This document shows positions 24,921-34,048 of a stretch of DNA of 61,666 bases, in pieces. Below the pieces are notes generated by a model. It saw only the letters and a program-made list of their open reading frames with translations. It was not told where the DNA came from and searched no databases. This DNA comes from an uncultured bacterium. GTDB taxonomy: Bacteria > Bacillota > Clostridia > Christensenellales > HGM11417. Numbering within the stretch: position 1 is the first letter of the stretch; each line of letters begins with the position of its first letter. The translations under genes and the position numbers were made by a program. Where the stretch lies: NCBI GenBank assembly GCA_905215695.1, contig CAJMQN010000010.1:1-61666 (forward strand). The letters run 5' to 3'.

Positions 24921-25080
24921 TGATTTTCCGCGTGTGTTACGGTCGCTTTGCTCCCTCTTAAGCACGCGCGGGGAACAAGGCGTTGCAGCGGCAACGAACT
25001 TCCGCATTCCCCGAAGTCAATCCGGGGAACGCTCCAAGGGCTGCCGCCTTTTTACTCCTGTCAATTCATACGGACACGGG
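24921..25080 (-). other. Structured 160-nt spacer upstream of luxS
   Basis: No gene. Minus-strand hairpins: TTCCCCG/CGGGGAA around 25008-25030; GTTGC/GCAAC around 24982-24997; and a stem of CCGCGCGTG with CACACGCGG (24930-24971) ending just before the luxS ATG. GGCGGCAG near the pgi end can also pair with the GTTGCCGC strand. It does not match the SAM-I core. A cis-regulatory or processing element is possible. Confidence 0.4.
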
Positions 25081-26481
25081 TCAAATGATATAACAGTCCT
25101 TTTTCCCGGGTCTTGCGTCGAGTTCGGCGCGCTTTGCCTCGTAGCCCTTCTTTCCGAGCAGGGCGTAGGTCGCGTTCTTGCCCTCCTCGACGCCGGGCTG
25201 ATTGTAGGTATTGATGCCGAGCATCGCGCCCGCGTAGGCGGTCTGCATCTCGAAGAAATACAGGAGCTGTCCCACATAATGGGCGTTGACCTCGGGCAGA
25301 AGAATGGTCTCGTTGAGCCGCTCCGCCTTTAAGAGCGCATACTCCGTCGCAAGTCGTTCGGCGGTAATGAGCTCGTTCATGGTGTGCCCGCACAGGAAAT
25401 GAACGTCGGGAATGTCCGCGCATCCCTCGGGAATCTCCACCGTTGTGCGGTAGTTCTCCACGCCGAGGAAGGTGGTCACCTTGTCAAAGGGTCCCTCGGT
25501 GTAGAGCTGAACCTGACTGTGTTGGTCGGTCACGCCGAGCGCTTTGACCGGGGTCTGCCCCACGAACACTTCTTTGCCCGCGTTGTCCACGGACTTTCCG
25601 AGGGACTCCGCCCAAAGTTGGCAGTACCAGTCCGCGATAAATTTCAGCGAATCGGCATAGGGCATCATGACAGAAATATTCTTGCCTCTCTGCATGGCGA
25701 GATAGGAGAGCGCCGCGAACATGAGCGCGGGATTCTCTTTTATATCCTCCTTGGCGCAGATTCTGTCCATTTCCTTCGCGCCCTCGATCATGGCGCGGAT
25801 GTCGATGCCGAGCACCGCCGCGGGCAGAAGTCCCACCGGGCAGAGTTCGGAGAACCGCCCGCCCACTCCGTCGGGAATGACATAGCTCTTGAGTCCCTCC
25901 TCTCGCACGATTTTGACGAGGTTTCCCTTCTTTGCGTCCGTGGTCGCAATCACATGCGACGCGGCGTTTTTCCCGAGCTTCTTTTTGAGCAAATCCATGA
26001 TGATGAGGTACTGCGTCATGGTCTCGCTCGTCGCGCCGGACTTCGTGACGACGTTGAAAGCGGTCTTTTCGACGTTGATGACGTCGAGGAGCGCCGCCAT
26101 GCGTTCGGGGTCCACGTTGTCCTCGACATAGAACCGCGGTCCGCCCCGTTTCTCCGCCGGAAGGTCGTTGTAGTGCAGGTGGGTCAGAGCCTGCTGAACG
26201 GCAATCGGACCGAGCGCGGAGCCGCCGATGCCGAGCACGACGAAACACTCGAAATTTTTGCGCACTTCCTCCGCGGTCTTTAAAATATCCGCGACGATTT
26301 CCTCCTGCTCGTAGGGCAGTTTCATCCACCCCGTCATACCGGTGCCGCGGTTGTCCTGCACCTCGCGGAACGCCTTTTCGCACAGCCCCGCAATCCCCTC
26401 GAGGTCCTTCGCCGAAAAGCCCTCGCGCTCCCCCACGAACTCGGACATCATGTTGTTGTAGTCAAACCGAATCGCCTTCAT
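25081..26481 (-). CDS. pgi: Glucose-6-phosphate isomerase
   Basis: 466 residues, cytoplasmic; interconverts glucose-6-phosphate and fructose-6-phosphate. The sugar-phosphate loop VLGIGGSALGP and the motif VTKSGATSETM are present. Catalytic Glu lies in VGGRFSELCPVGLLP, and the Lys/His region in FLCGHTMNEL and INTYNQPGVEEGK. Length matches the Bacillota type (about 450). GGAGAGAGAT precedes the ATG. It is in an operon 10 bp after the sugar-isomerase-like gene. Confidence 0.96.
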   Translation of the reverse strand: MKAIRFDYNNMMSEFVGEREGFSAKDLEGIAGLCEKAFREVQDNRGTGMTGWMKLPYEQEEIVADILKTAEEVRKNFECFVVLGIGGSALGPIAVQQALTHLHYNDLPAEKRGGPRFYVEDNVDPERMAALLDVINVEKTAFNVVTKSGATSETMTQYLIIMDLLKKKLGKNAASHVIATTDAKKGNLVKIVREEGLKSYVIPDGVGGRFSELCPVGLLPAAVLGIDIRAMIEGAKEMDRICAKEDIKENPALMFAALSYLAMQRGKNISVMMPYADSLKFIADWYCQLWAESLGKSVDNAGKEVFVGQTPVKALGVTDQHSQVQLYTEGPFDKVTTFLGVENYRTTVEIPEGCADIPDVHFLCGHTMNELITAERLATEYALLKAERLNETILLPEVNAHYVGQLLYFFEMQTAYAGAMLGINTYNQPGVEEGKNATYALLGKKGYEAKRAELDARPGKKDCYII

Positions 26482-26491
26482 ATCTCTCTCC

Positions 26492-27271
26492 TTATAACAA
26501 TGATTTTATATACTCGAAACTTTCCCGCACCTCGTCAAAGCTCTCGTAGTCGCTCGAATAGAGCTCAAGGAGCAGAGGCGCGTCCACCCCGGAATCCCGA
26601 AGCGCGCGGACAAGCCCGCGGAAATCGAAGATCCCGCGCCCCGGCAGGGTCAATTTTCCGTTTTCGTCGTAGTCGCAGAGGTGAACCGTGCGGATCGTGT
26701 CCCCCATCGCCCCGATAAATTCCCGATAGTCGATGCCCGACTGCATTGCCTGCTTGATGTCGAGACAGCTCCCGAGTCCGGGCGCGTGCGCCGCGAGCTC
26801 CCGGAAATAGGAGGGCTCGGAGAAATAGGTCCAATGCACGTTTTCATAGCAGAGGGTCACTCCGAACTCCGCCGCCCGACGGCAGAGAAGCTCCGCCCGC
26901 TCCCCGAGGAAATCGAAATCAAACTTATATTCCCGCTTTTTGAGTCGGGAAGGACCGTGAAAGGTATAGTTCTTCGCCCCGAGCACGCGCGCGCCCGCAA
27001 GCACCTTTTCGTAGAGCGCGAAGGCGTCCGCGAAAGTACGGGGGTTCTTGTTGAAGAGCTCGGGCTCGAACTGCGTGTTGAGGGTGTGCACCGAATGCAC
27101 CTCGATGTCCCCCTTTCGGGATGCGAGAAGTTTTGCAAACTCCTCCCCGTACTCCGAATACGTGGTCAGAAAGACCTCGCACACGCCGCAGTCCATTCTC
27201 CGCAGTTCGTCGAACACGTCCTCGTTGAAGAGCTTATTGAAAAATGTCGCCGACGAAATGCCCGCTCTCAT
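26492..27271 (-). CDS. TIM-barrel sugar isomerase/epimerase-like protein
   Basis: 259 residues, xylose-isomerase-like TIM barrel (AP endonuclease 2 superfamily). Barrel strands with metal-ligand candidates: EVHSVHTLN, NYTFHGPSR, LCYENVHW, GSCLDIKQAM, TVHLCDYDENGK and LLLELYSSDY. The substrate is unknown; the operon (galE before, pgi after) points to sugar metabolism. The start MRAGISS was chosen because it lies two bases after the galE stop, indicating coupled translation; the longer frame runs through galE. Confidence 0.85.
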   Translation of the reverse strand: MRAGISSATFFNKLFNEDVFDELRRMDCGVCEVFLTTYSEYGEEFAKLLASRKGDIEVHSVHTLNTQFEPELFNKNPRTFADAFALYEKVLAGARVLGAKNYTFHGPSRLKKREYKFDFDFLGERAELLCRRAAEFGVTLCYENVHWTYFSEPSYFRELAAHAPGLGSCLDIKQAMQSGIDYREFIGAMGDTIRTVHLCDYDENGKLTLPGRGIFDFRGLVRALRDSGVDAPLLLELYSSDYESFDEVRESFEYIKSLL

Positions 27272-27273
27272 TT

Positions 27274-28287
27274 TCAGCCCCTGTAGCCCTTCGGATTCTT
27301 GGTCTGCCAGTTCCAAAGGTCCCGACACATCTCGTCCACGCCCCGTTCGGCAACGAAACCGAGCTCCTTTTTCGCCTTTTCGGTGGAGGCGTAGCACTCG
27401 GCAATATCCCCCTCCCGCCGCGCGACGATTTTGTAGGGAAGTTCCCTTCCGCACGCTTTGGAGAACGCGGCAATCATCTCGAGCACGGAAATGCCCCTGC
27501 CCGTTCCGAGGTTATAGACCTGTACCCCGCCCTTTGTCTCGAGGGCGTTCATCGCGAGAATATGCCCCTTGGCAAGGTCGGTGACGTGAATGTAGTCCCG
27601 CACGCCCGTGCCGTCCGGCGTCGGATAGTCGTTTCCGAACACCTTGATTTCGGCGAGTTTGCCGATGGCGACCTGCGCCACAAAGGGCATGAGGTTGTTG
27701 GGAATCCCGTTCGGGTCCTCCCCGATCTCCCCGCTCGCGTCCGCCCCGACGGGGTTGAAGTACCGCAGGAGCGAAATATGAAAGCTCGGATCGGAGAGGT
27801 GCAAATCCTTTAAAATCTCCTCGATAAAGAGTTTGGTTCTGCCGTAGGGATTGGTTGCGCCCGTGCGGCAGTCCTCGCGGAAGGGCACCTTGTTCTCCAT
27901 GCCGTACACCGTCGCGGAGGAGGAAAATACGAGATTACGCGTGCCGCACTTCTGCATCGCGCGGATGAGCGCGAGGGTCGAATTGATGTTGTTGTCATAG
28001 TAATCGACGGGAATGCGCACGGACTCCCCGACGGCTTTCAGCCCCGCGAAGTGAATCACGCATCCGATGTCGTTCTCCGCAAAAATGCGGTCGAGGAGCG
28101 CCCCGTCCCGCACGTCGCCGCGGTAGAATTTCAAACCCTTTCCCGCAAGTTTCTGCACCCGTTCGAGGGATTTCTCGCTCGAATTTGCGAGGTTATCGAC
28201 GACGACGACCTCCCGTCCGTCCTTCAGGCACTCGAGCGCGGTGTGGCTCCCGATGTAGCCCGCGCCCCCGGTAATCAAAACCGCCAT
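27274..28287 (-). CDS. galE: UDP-glucose 4-epimerase
   Basis: 337 residues, NAD-binding short-chain dehydrogenase fold; interconverts UDP-glucose and UDP-galactose. Rossmann motif TGGAGYIGSHT near the N-terminus; catalytic SSATVYG and YGRTK (YxxxK); GTGVRDYIHVTDLAKGH is GalE-typical. GGAGG lies before the ATG. It is the first gene of the operon, with promoter at 28313-28341. Confidence 0.96.
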   Translation of the reverse strand: MAVLITGGAGYIGSHTALECLKDGREVVVVDNLANSSEKSLERVQKLAGKGLKFYRGDVRDGALLDRIFAENDIGCVIHFAGLKAVGESVRIPVDYYDNNINSTLALIRAMQKCGTRNLVFSSSATVYGMENKVPFREDCRTGATNPYGRTKLFIEEILKDLHLSDPSFHISLLRYFNPVGADASGEIGEDPNGIPNNLMPFVAQVAIGKLAEIKVFGNDYPTPDGTGVRDYIHVTDLAKGHILAMNALETKGGVQVYNLGTGRGISVLEMIAAFSKACGRELPYKIVARREGDIAECYASTEKAKKELGFVAERGVDEMCRDLWNWQTKNPKGYRG

Positions 28288-28312
28288 AATCCTTCCTCCT
28301 TTTTCCCTATCT

Positions 28313-28341
28313 ATTTTAAAGCAATTCGCGGCATTCGTCAA
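28313..28341 (-). promoter_or_regulatory. Promoter of the galE operon
   Basis: -35 TTGACG (28336-28341), 17-bp spacer, -10 TAAAAT (28313-28318), minus strand, just past the hpf terminator. Confidence 0.8.
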
Positions 28342-28351
28342 ACGTTTCGCG

Positions 28352-28387
28352 AAAAAACAGGAGCGGCACGGAAATCCGTACCGCTCC
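28352..28387 (-). terminator. Terminator of hpf
   Basis: Minus-strand stem GGAGCGGTACGGA/TCCGTGCCGCTCC followed by TGTTTTTT. It likely ends the whole mcsA-mcsB-clpC-hpf run. Confidence 0.87.
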
Positions 28388-28396
28388 GGGAACGCT

Positions 28397-28921
28397 TCAG
28401 TTGGGAATGAGCACGCCGTAGGTGCCGTCCCCTCTCCGATAGATGACGGAGAGCTTTTTGGTCTTTTCGTCCTCGTAAATAAAGAAGTCGTGGTCGATGA
28501 GGTCGAGCGCGGAGGCAGCCTCCTCGACGGACATGGGCGAGACGTCGAAAGCCTTTGTCTTGGCGATAACCGCGATATTCTCGTCGGTATCCGGCTGTTC
28601 GTACAGCGCGGGGAGCTCCAAAGAGCCCGCCTTGAGCTTGGAACGCAGCTTGGTCTTGTGCTTTAAAATCTGCTTTTCAACCTTGGGAAGGAGCTCGTCG
28701 ATGTTGTCGTACATATTCTCGCCGGACACCTCGCTCCGAATAAACGCGCCGCCGAAGGAGAGCATCATTTCCATCTTGCAGACTTCCTTCTGTTTCTTGA
28801 GCGTGAGCGTTGCGACGGTCTCTTCACCGAAGTATTTGTCCAGTTTCTGAATCTTCTTATCCAGAATGTCGCGCAGCTTGTCGTTTACCTCGAAGTTCTT
28901 GGTTACAATTTTGATTCGCAT
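28397..28921 (-). CDS. hpf: Ribosome hibernation promoting factor, long form
   Basis: 174 residues. The N-terminal RaiA-like domain (about 1-95; MRIKIVTKNFEVNDKLRDIL) binds the 30S decoding region. The C-terminal dimer domain (about 115-174; ALDLIDHDFFIYEDEKT, VIYRRGDGTYGVLIP) joins two 70S into 100S. Two-domain length is typical of Bacillota. GGGAGG precedes the ATG. It follows clpC by 50 bp; a GC-rich palindrome (GCCCCGCGGGGC) lies in the gap without a T run, so readthrough from clpC is likely. Confidence 0.95.
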   Translation of the reverse strand: MRIKIVTKNFEVNDKLRDILDKKIQKLDKYFGEETVATLTLKKQKEVCKMEMMLSFGGAFIRSEVSGENMYDNIDELLPKVEKQILKHKTKLRSKLKAGSLELPALYEQPDTDENIAVIAKTKAFDVSPMSVEEAASALDLIDHDFFIYEDEKTKKLSVIYRRGDGTYGVLIPN

Positions 28922-28971
28922 GGTTTTTCCTCCCGGTTATTTTGCTCTGCCCCGCGGGGCAAACTTGTCTT

Positions 28972-31419
<2,448 letters not shown>

Positions 31420-31450
31420 TCTATCAATCCTTTTCCGTTCTGATGATCCG

Positions 31451-32470
31451 CTACAGTTCCGCGGAAAGAGTTTTCAAGGTCGCCTTCACGAAATCCGCCC
31501 GCGCAATGTCCCGCTCTTCCGCCGAAAGCTCCCGCCCCTCTCGGAGCGTAATGTTGGCGGGGCGCACCTTGACGGCGATCTCGTCCAGCGCGCCGAGGTT
31601 TTTGAGGGGCAGAATGCCGAGTGCCGCGCCGAGTTTGACGTCCGCAAACAGCCGCATAAACTCCGCGCTGTCCACCTTGACCACGTACAGAAGAGTTCCG
31701 TACGCCCGCATGACCCGGTCCCGAAGCTCGGTGGGCGCCTGCTCAAAGAGGCTTTTTCTCCCGTTCTTCTCCGCCTCCGCAACCTTCAGGGCGACGTTTT
31801 CGACCTGTCGGATAATTTCCGTTTCGGAAAGTCCCAAGGAGACCTGATTGGAGACCTGATAGAGACATCCCTCCGCGTCCGAGCCCTCGCCGTAGATTCC
31901 GCGCACCTCGATACGCTCCTTGGAAACCGCGCTGATGATGCTCGCAATCGAGCGGTTCATGGTCAAAGCGGGCAGAAAGAGCATAACCGACGCGCGCATG
32001 CCCGTCCCGAGATTGGTGGGACAGCTCGTGAGGTAGCCGCGCTTCGGGTCGAAAGCGAATTCGAGATTTTCGGAGAGAATGTCGTCCAGCTTATCGAGGG
32101 CGGCGTATGCGTCCCGCAGGTTGAGCCCGCGCAGGAAACACTGTTCCCGAATATGGTCCTCCTCGTTGATCATGACGGAGACGGTCTCGTCGTCGGAGAC
32201 GAGCACGCTCCCGGTCTCGCGGTTCTCGATGAGGTCGGCGGAGATGAGATATTTTTCTTTCAGCGCAAGGAGTTCCGTGCCCGAAAGGTCGCGGACGTCC
32301 ATGCGTTTGAATTCCCCGACCGACCGAAGAACCGCCTCGACCCTTCCCGCGATTTCCTTCTGTTTTTCTCCGTACACCGTCGGAAAGACCAGCCCGGAAA
32401 GGTTGCGCGCGAGCCGAACCCGGGAGGAGACGGCAATGCCGTCCAACAATTTATTGATGTCGAGTTCCAT
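31451..32470 (-). CDS. mcsB: Protein-arginine kinase
   Basis: 339 residues, ATP:guanido phosphotransferase fold lacking the N-terminal domain of creatine kinases. It phosphorylates arginines to mark proteins for ClpCP. N-terminal ISS-like AVSSRVRLARNLSGLVFP and SDDETVSVMINEEDHIREQ (nucleotide and substrate loops), SCPTNLGTGMRASVML (catalytic Cys-containing loop) and RGIYGEGSDAEG are present. Its start overlaps mcsA by 20 bp with GGAGAAGGG before the ATG. It needs McsA as activator. Confidence 0.96.
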   Translation of the reverse strand: MELDINKLLDGIAVSSRVRLARNLSGLVFPTVYGEKQKEIAGRVEAVLRSVGEFKRMDVRDLSGTELLALKEKYLISADLIENRETGSVLVSDDETVSVMINEEDHIREQCFLRGLNLRDAYAALDKLDDILSENLEFAFDPKRGYLTSCPTNLGTGMRASVMLFLPALTMNRSIASIISAVSKERIEVRGIYGEGSDAEGCLYQVSNQVSLGLSETEIIRQVENVALKVAEAEKNGRKSLFEQAPTELRDRVMRAYGTLLYVVKVDSAEFMRLFADVKLGAALGILPLKNLGALDEIAVKVRPANITLREGRELSAEERDIARADFVKATLKTLSAEL

Positions 32471-32951
32471 CGCCCTTCTCCAGCTTTTCCTTGATTTCCT
32501 TCATGCGCGCGTGAATGCGGATCGCGTCCTCGAACCGATCCTCGTCCTTGGCGTGGCGCAAATCCTCCGCGAGCCCCTCGTACTCGGCGACAAGCCCCGC
32601 GTTTCCGCACCGCTTGGGAAACTTCCCGCGGTGTTTCTCCGTTCCCTGCACCCGGCTGATGACCTGCTGCATGGTGGGCTCGAATTCCCGGTAACAGTTT
32701 TCGCACCCGACGTACCCGGTGCTGTTGAATTGGGAAAGCCGCGTCCCGCAGGAACGGCAGACCTTATCCCGCCCGGGGGAGTCGAGAGAATACCCGCCGA
32801 AGGGAGAGAATGCGCCCGCAAAATCCATTGCGGCAATGGCGTGCAGCCGTTTTGCGCAGGATTCGCAGAGATATATTTCACTCTTGACGCCGTTGATGTC
32901 GGTCACGACCCGAACAGTCGCCTCGTTTATCTTACATTCGTTGCAGAGCAA
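32451..32951 (-). CDS. mcsA: McsA activator of protein-arginine kinase
   Basis: 166 residues. Four CxxC pairs bind zinc: CNEC at 3-6, CESC near 29-32, CRSC near 65-68, CENC near 82-85. The C-terminal UVR-like helix pair (EYEGLAEDLRHAKDEDRFEDA) follows. It is first in the operon mcsA-mcsB-clpC. In most Bacillota the repressor gene ctsR precedes mcsA; here the divergent metF gene is upstream instead. GGAGG lies before the ATG. Confidence 0.94.
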   Translation of the reverse strand: MLCNECKINEATVRVVTDINGVKSEIYLCESCAKRLHAIAAMDFAGAFSPFGGYSLDSPGRDKVCRSCGTRLSQFNSTGYVGCENCYREFEPTMQQVISRVQGTEKHRGKFPKRCGNAGLVAEYEGLAEDLRHAKDEDRFEDAIRIHARMKEIKEKLEKGDGTRHQ

Positions 32952-33011
32952 ACCGAACCGCCTCCTTCAAGCGAAATCCGACGCGCAAAACCCGCGCCCT
33001 TCGCTCAAATC

Positions 33012-33044
33012 ATTATATGCAACCTTGTTAATAATATTTAACAC
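33012..33044 (-). promoter_or_regulatory. Promoter/operator region of mcsA-mcsB-clpC
   Basis: -10 TATAAT (33012-33017, minus). The -35 is poor (TAAATA at 33035-33040 for a 17-bp spacer). An inverted repeat GTTAA-N6-TTAAC spans 33027-33042 over the -35, a candidate repressor site. No CtsR-type tandem GGTCAAA was found. Confidence 0.45.
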
Positions 33045-33051
33045 AATCGGG

Positions 33052-33081
33052 TTGTCTTAAAACACCGATTTATGATATAAT
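33052..33081 (+). promoter_or_regulatory. Promoter of the metF operon
   Basis: -35 TTGTCT (33052-33057), 18-bp spacer, -10 TATAAT (33076-33081). It is back to back with the mcsA promoter. The 60-nt leader is too short for a SAM or cobalamin riboswitch. Confidence 0.75.
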
Positions 33082-33146
33082 ATTTCCGATAAACGCCCTT
33101 GCAAGCAAGCATTTTTGTTTGGGTTATATCCCCCTTGGAGGCTGTC

Positions 33147-34019
33147 ATGAACATCCGAAATCTTTTCGACCGAAAAAAATGCGTATTCTCCTTTGAAATC
33201 TTCCCGCCCAAGGCAGATTCTGCGCCGCAGGCAATCACGGACAAGCTCTCCGAGCTCGCCGCGCTCAAACCGGACTATATCAGCGTCACCTACGGCGCGG
33301 GCGGCACGGGCAGCCGCAATCTGACCGCGGAACTCGCCAAAGAGGTCAAGAGCTTCGGCGTGGAGCCCCTCGCGCATCTGACCTGCATGGGCAACGACGC
33401 GGCGCGGATTCGCGGCATTTTGGACGACCTCGCCCAAGGCGGTATCGAAAACGTGCTCGCCCTGCGCGGCGACAGGCGTCCCGACCTTGCGGAGAGTCCG
33501 GACTTTGCGCACGCCTCCGACCTCGCCGCATTCCTTGCAAGGGACGGCAGATTCAACATCGTGGGCGCCTGCTATCCCGAAGGGCACTTCGAGAGCGACA
33601 ACCTCGTAGATGACGTCCGAAATCTCAAAAAGAAGGTGGACGCGGGCGTCACGCACCTGAATTCGCAGTTGTTCTTTGACAACGAGGACTTCTACGCCTT
33701 TCGTGAGCGCGCAAGCCTTGCGGGCATCGAAGTTCCCATTCAGGCGGGCATCATGCCTATCGTCAATCCCCGGCAAATTCAACGGGTGGTTTCCCTCTCG
33801 GGCGTCAAAATCCCCGCCAAGCTCTCCCGCATGTTCGCCCGGTTCGGCGAGGACGAAGAGGCAATGCGGGACGCGGGCATCGCCTACGCCACCGACCAAA
33901 TCGCGGACCTCATCGCTGCGGGTGTGGACGGCATTCACGTCTATATCATGAACAACACCGCAGTCGCAAGGCGCATCACGGAAAACGTCTCCCGCCTCTT
34001 AAAGAGCCGGAACGCCTGA
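33147..34019 (+). CDS. metF: Methylenetetrahydrofolate reductase
   Basis: 290 residues, FAD TIM barrel making 5-methyl-THF for methionine synthesis. VFSFEIFPPKAD at the start carries the catalytic Glu; DYISVTYGAGGTGSRN, HLTCMGND, NVLALRGDRRPD and LNSQLFFDNEDFYAF are family landmarks. The start was chosen for TTGGAGG five bases upstream. It is 29 bp before metH, which uses its product directly. Confidence 0.96.
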   Translation: MNIRNLFDRKKCVFSFEIFPPKADSAPQAITDKLSELAALKPDYISVTYGAGGTGSRNLTAELAKEVKSFGVEPLAHLTCMGNDAARIRGILDDLAQGGIENVLALRGDRRPDLAESPDFAHASDLAAFLARDGRFNIVGACYPEGHFESDNLVDDVRNLKKKVDAGVTHLNSQLFFDNEDFYAFRERASLAGIEVPIQAGIMPIVNPRQIQRVVSLSGVKIPAKLSRMFARFGEDEEAMRDAGIAYATDQIADLIAAGVDGIHVYIMNNTAVARRITENVSRLLKSRNA

Positions 34020-34048
34020 CGTTTACAAATTCTCTCGAGGAAACAAAC

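Noticed and set aside
24921..25080. SAM-I riboswitch before luxS
   Set aside because: Stems are present, but the conserved AGAGGTGGAGGGACTGGCCC-like core is absent.
28922..28971. GCCCCGCGGGGC palindrome as a terminator between clpC and hpf
   Set aside because: It has no loop of useful size and no T run, so readthrough is more likely.
33041..33146. SAM or cobalamin riboswitch before metF-metH
   Set aside because: The leader from the predicted start is about 60 nt and lacks the conserved cores of both classes.
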